Shown here: positions 44,014 through 53,791 of the stretch, one piece after another
Numbering within the stretch: position 1 is the stretch's first letter
Layout: every line of letters starts with the position of its first letter
Source: Pseudemcibacter aquimaris
Lineage (GTDB): Bacteria; Pseudomonadota; Alphaproteobacteria; Sphingomonadales; Emcibacteraceae
Assembly: GCF_028869115.1 (NCBI RefSeq)
Contig: NZ_CP079800.1
Coordinates: forward strand, 2,294,001 to 2,358,000
Length of the DNA stretch: 64,000 bases
Direction: 5' to 3'
Notes under the pieces: model-generated
What the model was told of the DNA's origin: nothing
What the model saw: only the letters and a program-made list of their open reading frames with translations
The model's database searches: none
Position numbers and translations under genes: made by a program

Positions 44014-44778
44014 ATGAACCGAATTATCATATTATTTGCTTTTTTCTTCAGTTTAATTGCACCCACTTTTTCTTGGGCACAATCTGAACCTGATGATGCA
44101 CCAAATAAAGATCAAAGTATTTTAACAATGGGCGTTTTATTTGAAGCAGGCACCAATGCCCTGATCGGAAAAGAAAGACTTTTTCCGATGCCTTTTATCT
44201 ATTATCAAAATAAGTATGTAACATACGCAACAAATTCATTAATGATCCATCCGGTTGAAACAGGCCCGTTTCAATTATCAGCAATCGGCGCATTCAGGGT
44301 TTCCGATATTGAAATGTCATCCGACGACCGTTTCGATGATTTTGAACGCGATTTCGCATTCGAAGCTGGCGGCCACGCAGAATATAGATACCGTAATTTT
44401 TCCGTATATGGTCAATACCTAACGGATGTAACCAACGCCCATGAGGGTGATGAAATCACAATCGGCGTAATCGCACGCAAAATGATAGACCGCGTACATT
44501 TATCGCTTAACAGTGGTGTACGTTACCGTTCAAGTGAACTTGTGAATTATCTTTATGGTACCACGGGTCAAAAAGGTGCACCTCTTTTCCCTGTGGTTGA
44601 ACTGGATTCCGGCTGGTTTGGGTTTGCGCGTCTGACTGCAAGCATCCATTTAAAAGACAATTGGTCATTACTTTTGACCGCGGCTGGTGAAAATCTGTCT
44701 GAATCTGTGGTACTAAGCCCCGTCGTTGATAAAGAATACACCTTACGCGGCGGCATCGGCATCACATATACATTTTAA
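44014..44778 (+). CDS. MipA/OmpV family outer-membrane protein
   Basis: This 254-residue protein has a signal peptide ending SWAQ and the MipA/OmpV barrel: GKERLFPMPFIYYQNKYVTY is a typical segment, and the C-terminus ends in an aromatic strand (GIGITYTF). Family members form outer-membrane barrels linked to murein enzymes or stress responses. It is 110 bp after the AraC-type regulator and probably under its control. Confidence 0.88.
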   Translation: MNRIIILFAFFFSLIAPTFSWAQSEPDDAPNKDQSILTMGVLFEAGTNALIGKERLFPMPFIYYQNKYVTYATNSLMIHPVETGPFQLSAIGAFRVSDIEMSSDDRFDDFERDFAFEAGGHAEYRYRNFSVYGQYLTDVTNAHEGDEITIGVIARKMIDRVHLSLNSGVRYRSSELVNYLYGTTGQKGAPLFPVVELDSGWFGFARLTASIHLKDNWSLLLTAAGENLSESVVLSPVVDKEYTLRGGIGITYTF

Positions 44779-44789
44779 AACATTTTTAT

Positions 44790-44815
44790 ATGCCCTGCGT
44801 CTTCGCGTGGGGCAT
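44790..44815. terminator. Weak hairpin between convergent genes
   Basis: ATGCCC (44790-44795) pairs with GGGCAT (44810-44815), with an inner GCG/CGC pair and a small bulge. The T-run is poor on both sides, so termination is only possible. Confidence 0.35.
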
Positions 44816-44819
44816 CATT

Positions 44820-45119
44820 TCATCCGCCGAACTGATCCAACATTAACTGGCAACCATTGCTGTTTATATTTTTGGTACATGTGACAACAACCAATGAATT
44901 GCATGTATCAAACGCCATCTTTTTCATCATTTCCATGACATCCGCTTCTGTATCCGGGTTATCTTTTTCCAATCCATCTTGTGTTTCCACGACGCATTTT
45001 TCATATGCATTTTGAAGTTGTGGATTGTCTGACATCTTTGGAATATCAGCAGAGCTACCATCCTGCCCCCCGCAATTCGAAAGAAATAACACGAAAACTA
45101 AAATAATTATATTGCGCAT
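44820..45119 (-). CDS. Small lipoprotein of unknown function
   Basis: This 99-residue protein has a lipoprotein signal with the lipobox LSNC (MRNIIILVFVLFLSNC). The mature part is acidic, with Cys at EKCVV, DTCNS, VTCTK and NGCQL that could form two disulphides. No family is recognised. It is convergent with the mipA/ompV gene. Confidence 0.65.
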   Translation of the reverse strand: MRNIIILVFVLFLSNCGGQDGSSADIPKMSDNPQLQNAYEKCVVETQDGLEKDNPDTEADVMEMMKKMAFDTCNSLVVVTCTKNINSNGCQLMLDQFGG

Positions 45120-45226
45120 TTTGGAACCCCAATTAATTGATCGTTATACTTTGGAAGTATTATTATATTCCACTTTAACGTCAAGGGAACATTGCAATAA
45201 TCACAATCATTGAGTACCATCCTTTT

Positions 45227-46390
45227 ATGACAATAAAAAAAATAATACCGTACGGGAAGCAAGACATAAATGATGATGACATCAACGCTGTTATTGATGT
45301 GTTAAAATCAGACTTTGTTACCCAAGGACCAAAAGTCCCCGAATTTGAACAATCATTAAAATATTACACTGGTGCCAGCTATGCTGTTGCGGTCAATAGC
45401 GGTACATCCGCCCTTCATATTGCTTGTCAGGCACTTGAAGTCGGCAAAGGGGATATCGTCTGGACGTCACCGATTACATTTGCGGCAAGCTCAAATGCGG
45501 CACTTTATCTTGGGGCGGATGTAGATTTTGTTGATATTGATGAAACGTCATACAATATTTCAATTGACCGCCTTAACCGTAAATTGATTGAGGCCAAATC
45601 AATCGGCCGCCTGCCCAAAGTGGTGATCCCCGTGCACCTTTGCGGCCAAAGCTGTGATATGGCCGCCATTTCCGAACTGGCCGAAAAATATGATTTCAAG
45701 ATAATTGAGGACGCATCACACGCAATTGGCGGAAAATATAAAAACGAGCCTATTGGTAACTCAACCTATTCAGATATTACGGTTTTCAGTTTTCATCCGG
45801 TTAAAATCGTCACCACCGCAGAGGGCGGCGCATGCATGACCAATGATGAAAATCTGGCAAAAAAGATGGAATTATTAAGAAGCCACGGCATTACCCGTGA
45901 CGAAAATCTAATGCAAGGGGATAGTCACGGCCCATGGTATTATCAGCAAATTGATCTTGGCTACAATTACCGCATGACGGATATCCAAGCTGCCCTTGGC
46001 ACCAGCCAAATGAAGCGCATTGATGATTTTGTTAAAAAACGTAACCAGCTTGCAGCTAGGTATGACCGGTTATTGCTCAGCGAAGATGTGACAATTCCAT
46101 TGCAGCATGACGATTGTTATTCAGCAAGACATCTTTACATCATCAAATTAAAAGATGGCTATGATCACCGCAAAATATTTGAAAAAATGCGTGATGGCGG
46201 TATTGGCGTAAATCTTCATTATATTCCGGTTCACTTACAACCCTATTATCAAAATCTTGGATTTAATCAGGGTGACTTCCCCGCGGCAGAAGATTATTAC
46301 AGCAAAGCGATCACATTACCACTTTACCCAACGCTTTCTGAAGACGATCAAGATCATGTGGTTGAGACCTTACTAAACGCCCTAAAATAG
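45227..46390 (+). CDS. pseC: UDP-4-amino-4,6-dideoxy-N-acetyl-beta-L-altrosamine transaminase PseC
   Basis: This 387-residue PLP enzyme belongs to the DegT/DnrJ/EryC1/StrS family: YAVAVNSGTSALHIACQAL, IPVHLCGQSCDMAAISELA, EDASHAIGGKYKN, and VFSFHPVKIVTTAEGG with the PLP Lys193. IIPYGKQDINDDDINAVIDV and ENLMQGDSHGPWYYQQIDLG fit PseC best. PseC makes a pseudaminic acid precursor used to glycosylate flagellin in several bacteria. The other pse genes are not in the window. Confidence 0.85.
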   Translation: MTIKKIIPYGKQDINDDDINAVIDVLKSDFVTQGPKVPEFEQSLKYYTGASYAVAVNSGTSALHIACQALEVGKGDIVWTSPITFAASSNAALYLGADVDFVDIDETSYNISIDRLNRKLIEAKSIGRLPKVVIPVHLCGQSCDMAAISELAEKYDFKIIEDASHAIGGKYKNEPIGNSTYSDITVFSFHPVKIVTTAEGGACMTNDENLAKKMELLRSHGITRDENLMQGDSHGPWYYQQIDLGYNYRMTDIQAALGTSQMKRIDDFVKKRNQLAARYDRLLLSEDVTIPLQHDDCYSARHLYIIKLKDGYDHRKIFEKMRDGGIGVNLHYIPVHLQPYYQNLGFNQGDFPAAEDYYSKAITLPLYPTLSEDDQDHVVETLLNALK

Positions 46391-46475
46391 GGGCAAAAAC
46401 CTATTTAACCCTGTACAAATCATCCTTTATCAGGCAGGCTATTCCTTTCACAAAATAAACATAAGGGGAGATTAA

Positions 46476-49400
46476 ATGACCATATCTCGCATTCATAAAA
46501 TGATTGTTTCCGCATTAGTTGGAACAGCTTTTATTATTACCTCATTTTTTACTGGCGCAATGGCCACCGAAACGGTTAATCCGTCATTATATGCCGGAAA
46601 AGAATACCGTCTAATCGGCCCATGGCGTGGTGGACGCGCCGCAGCCATTAGCGGTGTTATCGGTGATCCCCTGACTTATTATATGGGCGCTGCTGGTGGT
46701 GGTGTATGGAAAACCACCAATGCCGGCACATCATGGTTCAACGTTTCTGATGGTTATTTTACATCGGGGACAATCGGTGCCATTGCCGTATCACAGTCTG
46801 ACCCTAATGTGGTTTATGTTGGCACCGGCGAAGGGCCAATTCGCGGCGTAACCACTGCAAGTGGCGATGGTATGTATAAATCCACAGATGCCGGTAAAAC
46901 ATGGAAACATATCGGTTTACCGAATGCCGGACAAATCCCAAAGGTTCGCGTCCATCCGACCAACCCTGATATCGTTTATGTCGCCGCACAAGGCAACATC
47001 TGGGGCCCGAACGAAGAACGCGGCATTTACCGTTCCGAGGACGGCGGTAAAACGTGGGAACATGTATTAAAAATTGACCCACAGGTCGGTGGTGGCGACC
47101 TTGTGATGGATCCAACAAACCCAAGAATTTTGTATGCGGCCATGTGGGAAAATGGACGCACACCGTGGTATATCCTTTCCGGCGGTGTAAAAGGCGGCAT
47201 CTGGAAAACATCAGATGGTGGGGACACATGGGAAAAACTGGCTGGTGGCTTACCGGAAAAAATCGGTAAAGTCGGCATTGATGTGGCCGCATCAAATCCG
47301 GATCGCGTTTACGCTGTTGTCGAAGGCGACATGTACACGGATGACGGTGGTGTATATCGCAGTGAAGATGGTGGCAAAAACTGGACCAACATTAATTCAA
47401 ACCGTCTGACCCATACACGTGCATGGTATTACAATCACCTTAAGGCCGATCCTAATGATGACAACACCATTTATGTGATGAATGTGCCATTCTTAAAATC
47501 CATTGACGGTGGTAATTCATATGAAATCGTTGAAGTTGGACATGGTGATACGCACGACCTATGGATTAACCCGGAAAATAGCTTAAACATGGCGCTTGCC
47601 GATGATGGTGGCGCAGAAATCACATTCGACGGCGGCAAATCATGGTCATCAATTATGAACCAGCCAACCGCGCAATTTTACCGCGTGAATACGGATAATA
47701 TGATGCCATATCGCATTTACGGTGGTCAGCAGGACAATTCAACTGTGGCCATCACATCTGAATCTTTCACAGGTGGTATCGGTGTTGATGATTATTATTC
47801 CGTTGGTGGCGGTGAAAGTGCCCATGTTGCCTTTGATGAAAACAATCCAAAATATGTTTATGCAACAACCATTAACGGGACACTCACTGAAATTGATACG
47901 GAAAACAGACGAACACGCCCGATTAAACCGTATCCACAATATGTTTTCGGTGAAAATGCTGAAGATTTGAAATACCGTGCAAATTGGAACGCACCGGTTT
48001 CAGCATCCCCCCATGATCCGAGCATCATATATTACGGCGCGCAACTAATATTACGCAGTTCCGACCGCGGCGTTACATGGGAAGAGATCAGCCCGGACCT
48101 AACCCGCAATGAAAAAGAAAAACAACGCTTAAACGGTGGCCCATTAACAGTTGAAAATGTCGGCGCGGAATTTTACGGCAATGTTTATACCATTGTGGAA
48201 AGTCCGCATGAACGCGGTGTCATTTGGTCAGGCAGTGATGACGGGCTTGTATATATAACCCGCGATAACGCAGCAAATTGGGAAAATGTAACCCCACGCA
48301 ATGCACCAGAAGGCATGATCAACGCGATTGAGGTCAGCCCACATGATCCGGCGACGGCGTATGTGGTTGTTTCAGCATACAAAATGAATGATCCTGAGCC
48401 ATACATTTATAAAACATCAAATTATGGCGATAGCTGGGAACGTCTTGATGGCGACCTTCCGGATGGGAATTTTGTTCGTGTTGTCCGTGAAGACAAAAAC
48501 AAGCAAGGATTATTATACGCTGGCACAGAAGGCGGAATGTTTATTTCATTTGATGATGGTGAAAATTGGCAATCTCTTAAGATGAATTTACCGATTGTAC
48601 CGATCACTGATTTGATGATCCGTCAAGGTGACCTTGTGGTCGCAACACAGGGACGCGGGTTTTATGTCATGGATGACATTTCAATCTTCAGCCAGATTTC
48701 AAATGATCAGGCCGAAAAAGAAATCCATGTGATTTCACCAAGCCCAACTATGATGATCACGGGTCGCCGTGGTGGTGGCGCCAACGAGGGCAAAAACCCA
48801 CCAAATGGTGTGATCCTTAGTTATCATATTAAGGATGACCATGAAGGCCCGCTTTCCATCGACATCATGGATAAAATGGGCAATCTGGTTCGCAGTTATT
48901 CAAGCGAGGAAAGCGATCGTGATCGCTGCGTGATTGGCAATATGTCACCACGTCAAAAAAGATCACTTTCCTATCCGTCCAAGAAAAAAGGAATGAACCT
49001 TTGGAATTGGGACATGCGTCGTCATGGACTTATTTGTATTGATAACGTGTTTATGTTCTCGGGCTGGAATGGCGCCAAGGTTATGCCTGGTGAATATCAG
49101 GCCCGCATTTCCATAGGTGATGCGAGCGAGACCGTTCCATTTGAACTTCTTCCTGACCCAAGGGACAATGCAACAACCACTGAATATGAATTTCTGGAAA
49201 CAAAGCTTGTTGAAGGAACCAACCTATTCAATGAAATCATTGTTGCCCTTGATAACACCCGTAAAGCACGCGCACAGGTTAAAGCACTGATGAAAGATCA
49301 TGCAGATTTAATGTCACGCGGCAATGCGGCTATTGAGCAAATTGATACTTGGGAAAAATTAATCGATCAGGTTTATTTCCAGGTTCTTGAAGACGAGGAC

Positions 49401-49619
49401 GCATGGCCAAGTATGCTTGATGTACAAGTAAAACATGTTGTTGATGTGATGGATGGTGCGGGCGCCCCTGTTGCACGTGGTGCGCTTGATCGTCTATCTG
49501 ACCTTCAAGGCCAGTGGATGGCACGTAAAGCAGAACTTGATGCGATCAAGCGTGATCATCTTGATCCAATTAACGCATGGGCGGAACAAAATGGTGTCCG
49601 CCATGTTGTTTCCCCATAA
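46476..49619 (+). CDS. Large exported BNR/VPS10-like beta-propeller protein
   Basis: This 1047-residue protein has a signal peptide (IVSALVGTAFIITSFFTGAMA) and many Asp-box/BNR repeats of the form SxDGGxTW, for example STDAGKTWKHI, SEDGGKTWEHV, TSDGGDTWEKL, SFDDGENWQSL. The first 700 residues are thus one or two beta-propellers, as in sortilin/VPS10 and glycosyl hydrolase-like proteins. The C-terminal part has an immunoglobulin-like segment and a helical end. Such proteins are exported, but their substrates are poorly known. The gene stands alone. Confidence 0.8.
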   Translation: MTISRIHKMIVSALVGTAFIITSFFTGAMATETVNPSLYAGKEYRLIGPWRGGRAAAISGVIGDPLTYYMGAAGGGVWKTTNAGTSWFNVSDGYFTSGTIGAIAVSQSDPNVVYVGTGEGPIRGVTTASGDGMYKSTDAGKTWKHIGLPNAGQIPKVRVHPTNPDIVYVAAQGNIWGPNEERGIYRSEDGGKTWEHVLKIDPQVGGGDLVMDPTNPRILYAAMWENGRTPWYILSGGVKGGIWKTSDGGDTWEKLAGGLPEKIGKVGIDVAASNPDRVYAVVEGDMYTDDGGVYRSEDGGKNWTNINSNRLTHTRAWYYNHLKADPNDDNTIYVMNVPFLKSIDGGNSYEIVEVGHGDTHDLWINPENSLNMALADDGGAEITFDGGKSWSSIMNQPTAQFYRVNTDNMMPYRIYGGQQDNSTVAITSESFTGGIGVDDYYSVGGGESAHVAFDENNPKYVYATTINGTLTEIDTENRRTRPIKPYPQYVFGENAEDLKYRANWNAPVSASPHDPSIIYYGAQLILRSSDRGVTWEEISPDLTRNEKEKQRLNGGPLTVENVGAEFYGNVYTIVESPHERGVIWSGSDDGLVYITRDNAANWENVTPRNAPEGMINAIEVSPHDPATAYVVVSAYKMNDPEPYIYKTSNYGDSWERLDGDLPDGNFVRVVREDKNKQGLLYAGTEGGMFISFDDGENWQSLKMNLPIVPITDLMIRQGDLVVATQGRGFYVMDDISIFSQISNDQAEKEIHVISPSPTMMITGRRGGGANEGKNPPNGVILSYHIKDDHEGPLSIDIMDKMGNLVRSYSSEESDRDRCVIGNMSPRQKRSLSYPSKKKGMNLWNWDMRRHGLICIDNVFMFSGWNGAKVMPGEYQARISIGDASETVPFELLPDPRDNATTTEYEFLETKLVEGTNLFNEIIVALDNTRKARAQVKALMKDHADLMSRGNAAIEQIDTWEKLIDQVYFQVLEDEDAWPSMLDVQVKHVVDVMDGAGAPVARGALDRLSDLQGQWMARKAELDAIKRDHLDPINAWAEQNGVRHVVSP

Positions 49620-49627
49620 ATAAATCA

Positions 49628-49659
49628 AAAGGCGGCTGGATAAATATTCAGCCGCCTTT
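49628..49659. terminator. Bidirectional terminator overlapping the end of mnmD
   Basis: Eleven-base perfect arms AAAGGCGGCTG (49628-49638) and CAGCCGCCTTT (49649-49659) have a 10-base loop and a T-rich tract on the plus side. The right arm contains the last codons of mnmD (stop at 49648-49650), so stem and coding sequence coincide. Confidence 0.8.
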
Positions 49660-50304
49660 ATTTTTAAAAACCCCCGATAGCATTTCACGCTTATTGCCAA
49701 ATCCGGGCCTCTTGGACATATCATATCCTTTTTCCATCAGCCCTCTTCTGACAAAGCCCGCCGCGGTAAATGTCGCGAGCCTTGCTTCAGATGCGGAAAG
49801 CCTTGCCACTTCAGAAAAAATGTCATCCAACCACATATCAGGGTTTTTGCTTGGCGCAAAACCATCCAGGTACCACGCATTCGCTTTGAAGCTATGCTTT
49901 CTTAATTCTTCAAGGCTATCCCCCAGCAGAATGTTAAGCTCAATTCTGCCATCAAATAACTGTCCGCCATCAGGATAAGCATTTAACATTTCAGCTTTAA
50001 CATCCTGCAATTCTGGCCAATGGATGGCGTCATCAATTTCCGTCGCTTTTAAAGGATATTTTTCTGTGGAATAATAAATTAGCTTTTGATCATCCTCCGC
50101 CGTTTCCAGCCACAATTTCGCAGTCAGCAAAAAATTAAGCCCCGTACCGAAACCAAGTTCCGCGGTGATAAATTCGTCTTGACCCTGCCAAATTTCCGGC
50201 GCATCCACTCCATCCAAAAAAACGGCTGTACTTTCCCCAATGCCATCTTCAGGATAAAAATAAATATCATCAAATTCTGTGGAATATGGCGCTTTCTCCC
50301 TCAT
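49648..50304 (-). CDS. mnmD: tRNA 5-methylaminomethyl-2-thiouridine methyltransferase MnmD
   Basis: This 218-residue enzyme is the methyltransferase domain of MnmC without the oxidase domain. It shows FITAELGFGTGLNFLLTAKL (SAM site), LLGDSLEELRK, and WYLDGFAPSKNPDMWLDDIF, the MnmC/MnmD hallmark, then ATFTAAGFVRRGLMEKGYDM. It completes the mnm5s2U modification at the tRNA wobble position. Its start overlaps the GNAT stop (ATGA). No mnmC2 oxidase gene is nearby. Confidence 0.9.
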   Translation of the reverse strand: MREKAPYSTEFDDIYFYPEDGIGESTAVFLDGVDAPEIWQGQDEFITAELGFGTGLNFLLTAKLWLETAEDDQKLIYYSTEKYPLKATEIDDAIHWPELQDVKAEMLNAYPDGGQLFDGRIELNILLGDSLEELRKHSFKANAWYLDGFAPSKNPDMWLDDIFSEVARLSASEARLATFTAAGFVRRGLMEKGYDMSKRPGFGNKREMLSGVFKNKGG

Positions 50305-50807
50305 AATTCAGAAAAAACCTTATGATACTTTACCGTGCCGGATACTTTATCAAACGCCCCTGCGGATAATTCCATCGCCATAAAGGCTTCGGCTGGAACA
50401 TCATATTCGCAAGCCAGATCATATTCAGTTGATGTTTTAAAACCAAACTTTGGATAATAATCAGGATGCCCCAGCAGAACCACACCATCCATGCCTAATT
50501 TTCGGCATTCATGAAGTCCTGCTTTGATAAGGGCGCCGCCATATCCTTTGCCTTGTTCTTCTGGTGTGACGGATACGGGCGCAAGTCCCATGATTTTAAC
50601 ATCTTCACATCCGTCAATCGTTACGGGCGTAAACATAATTTGCCCAACGATGGCGCATTCATCATTTTCCGCAACAAGTGAAATTATTGGTGATGCTTGA
50701 TCACGTAACGCTTTCACCAACCTTGCTTCGCCGTCGCTCTCGAACGCCATTTTCAATATGTCTTCAACAAGGACGTGGTCCTGAATTTCTTCTTTTCTAA
50801 TTTTCAT
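50301..50807 (-). CDS. GNAT-family N-acetyltransferase
   Basis: This 168-residue protein has the GNAT acetyl-CoA-binding motif VTPEEQGKGYGGALIKAGLH and the following VVLLGHPDYYPKFGFKTS, the signature of YhbS-type predicted acetyltransferases. The substrate is unknown. It overlaps mnmD by 4 bases, so the two are translated together. Confidence 0.88.
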   Translation of the reverse strand: MKIRKEEIQDHVLVEDILKMAFESDGEARLVKALRDQASPIISLVAENDECAIVGQIMFTPVTIDGCEDVKIMGLAPVSVTPEEQGKGYGGALIKAGLHECRKLGMDGVVLLGHPDYYPKFGFKTSTEYDLACEYDVPAEAFMAMELSAGAFDKVSGTVKYHKVFSEL

Positions 50808-50873
50808 TTATCAATCTGGTAATTTTATCATCAGCGGTTATTATGATTTTAAAATAAAATAGGGATTATCATT

Positions 50874-51779
50874 ATGAAAGCATTTAATTTATTTCTTCTT
50901 GTTTGCCTTTCTTTTTCGTTCACAAATTTGGCATCTGCGGAAACTTATGATGTCACCATTGAACCCGGCAATGTTTATAATATGGCCGCTTTCCGTATGT
51001 GGACACCAGAAGGCGTGGATAAATACCGCGGTATTTTAATGCTTAATCCCGGATCAAACAGCGATGGTCGCGACATGGTGGCTGATGATTATTGGCGTGA
51101 TTTTGCCAGAAAGCATAATTTCGCATTAATGGCAACTTTTCTGCAAGACCACCTTCATGAAAACATGATGATTGAACATTACATCAAAGTATGGGATGAC
51201 AGCGGCAAAGCCATCATGAACGCCATCGATCATTTCGCCAAAGAAAGCGGCCATGAAGAACTTTCATACGCACCATTCCTGTTATGGGGCATGTCTGCCG
51301 GCGGTGAAATCAACCATGAAATCGCCAGCTGGGTGCCGGAACGTGTTATTGCCTATGTTGTAAATAAGGGCGGTTATTACTATTCATCCGTCCCACCCGA
51401 AGCCACACGAAAAACACCGGGCCTTTATTCAATTGGCCTTGATGATCTTCCATCACGTAATTTAATGATTAAAGGTATGTACCTTACCAATCGTCGTGCA
51501 GGTGCGCTTTGGACACTGGCAGAAGAAAAAGGTGTCGCCCATGAAGTCGCCGGCAGCAGAGATCTTGCAGTCGCATATTATGAAGCCATTATGGAAATGA
51601 GAATGGTTGACGGCGCCATCGGTTATAAATCCTTAAAACCTGTCACCGAAGAAATGGGAACAGTCGGCAACATTTATAATCATACCGTTGGACGTGTCGA
51701 AGAAGCACGCAAAGAAGATACAACATGGCTACCGAATGAAGATTTCGCAAAACTTTGGAAAGAACATGTTTCAAAATAA
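50874..51779 (+). CDS. Exported alpha/beta hydrolase-like esterase
   Basis: This 301-residue protein has a signal peptide (LFLLVCLSFSFTNLASA) and an alpha/beta hydrolase core: GILMLNPGSNSDGRDMV, then the nucleophile elbow LLWGMSAGGEINHE. VNKGGYYYSSVPPEATRKTP follows. The pattern resembles feruloyl-esterase/PHB-depolymerase-like proteins, but the acid and base residues cannot be placed with confidence. It is divergent from the GNAT gene by 66 bp. Confidence 0.7.
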   Translation: MKAFNLFLLVCLSFSFTNLASAETYDVTIEPGNVYNMAAFRMWTPEGVDKYRGILMLNPGSNSDGRDMVADDYWRDFARKHNFALMATFLQDHLHENMMIEHYIKVWDDSGKAIMNAIDHFAKESGHEELSYAPFLLWGMSAGGEINHEIASWVPERVIAYVVNKGGYYYSSVPPEATRKTPGLYSIGLDDLPSRNLMIKGMYLTNRRAGALWTLAEEKGVAHEVAGSRDLAVAYYEAIMEMRMVDGAIGYKSLKPVTEEMGTVGNIYNHTVGRVEEARKEDTTWLPNEDFAKLWKEHVSK

Positions 51780-51904
51780 ATAATGCAATAAATATAAATA
51801 TTTAAGCGGCTTTTAAGAAAAATAATCGCTTGCATTTTTTTACTAAACACATAAAATAAAATCCAGTGAATAGGTGGTACGGGAAAATTTAGAAGTGGAA
51901 TTCA

Positions 51905-53791
51905 ATGTCAATTGACAATGATGATGACATTTTAGACATCCTTGTAAATCGAAGTAACTTTTTCGATATCAATAAAAGCGACCTATCCCTGATTGCCGAA
52001 GATTTTTATTTGCTGATCATCGATGAAGATCACAATATCATCAAAGCCAACCGCAAATTTATCGATGATTTTAAAAATAGCAGTGATCATGATCAAAAAT
52101 GGTCTGCGGATATTAAACACAGGTCATATGCGCCCACATATTTTTTCGCCAAAAATAAAGATACCGACAAACAAAACTTACAAAAGAACGATGGCCGCTA
52201 TATCTGGGTTCAATGGCATAATTACCCTACGGAAATCGGTGGCCAAAAATACACTGTAAAATTCGGTTTTGACATCACGGAGTCAGAGCAAGCCGCACAA
52301 ATTATTTTAAAAATCAATGATCACGCAAAAATTGGTTTCTGGCGCGTGGATTTGATTGAACAATCCTTATATTGGTCTGATGAAATTTATGACATTCACG
52401 GGGTTAAAAAATCGGAATATACGCCGACCGTGGAAACGGCCATTAATTTTTATCATGAAGATGACATTCCCATCATCACAGAACGGGTCGAAAAATGTAT
52501 TGAAACTGGTGAGCCATTTTCCGTACAACTTAGGATCATTACATCATCAAGTCACACGTCATATGTTGAATCAATCGGTAAACCGGAATTTGACAACGAT
52601 AACAATATTATTGCTATTAGCGGCACATTTAAAGATCGCACCCAAACGGTACTTATCGAAGAAAGCCATGAACAGACACGGGAAAATCTGTCTAACTTAA
52701 AAAACATTTCATCACACCTTCGCCGCACGCTTGATGAACATGCCATTGTATCGGCGACAGATGAATTTGGTAAAATCCAATATGCCAATTCAAAATTTTG
52801 CGACATCAGCGGATATTCTACAGACGAGTTAATCGGTAACACCCATAACATCGTTAAATCAGGTCGCCATGATAAAGCATTTTATGATGAACTATGGCAC
52901 ACAATTAAATCAAGCCAAACCTGGCAGGGGGAAATCTGCAACCTTAAGAAAAATGGCGATAACTATTGGGTTTCATCAACGATTGTACCCTTTACCAATA
53001 GAAAAACCGGTAAACCCGAACAATTTATTTCAGTGCATACAGATATCACCCAATTAAAAGAGACACAAAGCAAACTGGATCAATTATATGTCGAGGCACT
53101 TGCCGCCAGTGATGCCAAAACAAAATTCATTGCCAATATGTCCCATGAATTAAGAACCCCTTTAAACCATATCATTGGGTTTACTGAAATTGTGCAATCA
53201 ATGAATAACGATCCCGCGCTTGAAGAAAATCTTGATATCATCAGAAACGCTGGTGATGAATTATTATCAAAAGTAGAAAACGTCTTAAAACTGGTAAAAA
53301 GCCAGTCACTGGAACAAGAACAGAATGCCCAAGTCGACCTGATTGATTTGCTGGTATCCGATATTATCCCCTTTGCCGAAAATTCCGCACGGGAAAAGAA
53401 ACAAAAAATTGTCACACGCCTGCCTGGCAAATTGCCGCATCTTGCCTGTGATAAAATCGATCTGCAGAATGCCTTGCGGCAACTGATTAAAAACGCTTGT
53501 CAGTTTTCCTTTAACGGCGACACCATCGGTATAGAAGTTACCACAAGAAAATCCAAAGTGGATATTATCGTATTTGATAACGGCCCTGGTATGCCATATG
53601 AAATCACATCAAGCCAGCTTGACCCCTTTAATATTGGTGAAAACGTGCTTACCAAAGCAAATAGCGGTATGGGACTTGGTCTTCCGCTTGCGAAAAGCCT
53701 GTGTCAAAAAAATGATGGTAAATTCTGCATCGAAACAGAAGCTGGCCAAGGCACAAAAATAATCATGACATTCTACAAAGCTGTCGTTTGA
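51905..53791 (+). CDS. Soluble multi-PAS sensor histidine kinase
   Basis: This 628-residue kinase has no signal peptide or membrane span. Three PAS-like domains (about 30-130, 140-260 and 275-395; the last with YANSKFCDISGYSTDELIGN) precede the H-box NMSHELRTPLNHIIGFTE with His414. The N-box ALRQLIKNACQFSF, G1 IIVFDNGPGMP and G2 SGMGLGLPLAKSL are intact. No response regulator is adjacent, so it is an orphan sensor. Its stop directly abuts that of the convergent EamA gene. Confidence 0.92.
   Translation: MSIDNDDDILDILVNRSNFFDINKSDLSLIAEDFYLLIIDEDHNIIKANRKFIDDFKNSSDHDQKWSADIKHRSYAPTYFFAKNKDTDKQNLQKNDGRYIWVQWHNYPTEIGGQKYTVKFGFDITESEQAAQIILKINDHAKIGFWRVDLIEQSLYWSDEIYDIHGVKKSEYTPTVETAINFYHEDDIPIITERVEKCIETGEPFSVQLRIITSSSHTSYVESIGKPEFDNDNNIIAISGTFKDRTQTVLIEESHEQTRENLSNLKNISSHLRRTLDEHAIVSATDEFGKIQYANSKFCDISGYSTDELIGNTHNIVKSGRHDKAFYDELWHTIKSSQTWQGEICNLKKNGDNYWVSSTIVPFTNRKTGKPEQFISVHTDITQLKETQSKLDQLYVEALAASDAKTKFIANMSHELRTPLNHIIGFTEIVQSMNNDPALEENLDIIRNAGDELLSKVENVLKLVKSQSLEQEQNAQVDLIDLLVSDIIPFAENSAREKKQKIVTRLPGKLPHLACDKIDLQNALRQLIKNACQFSFNGDTIGIEVTTRKSKVDIIVFDNGPGMPYEITSSQLDPFNIGENVLTKANSGMGLGLPLAKSLCQKNDGKFCIETEAGQGTKIIMTFYKAVV

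Noticed and set aside
46804-47295. Minus-strand ORF of 163 codons inside the BNR-repeat gene
   Set aside because: Repeated Asp-box codons give long antisense frames; the product is His/Arg/Pro-rich without a known pattern.
46900-48600. Recurrent GGTGG/GATGG-rich repeats that could look like a DNA repeat array
   Set aside because: They are the codons of the BNR Asp-boxes, diverged at DNA level, and not a nucleotide repeat element.
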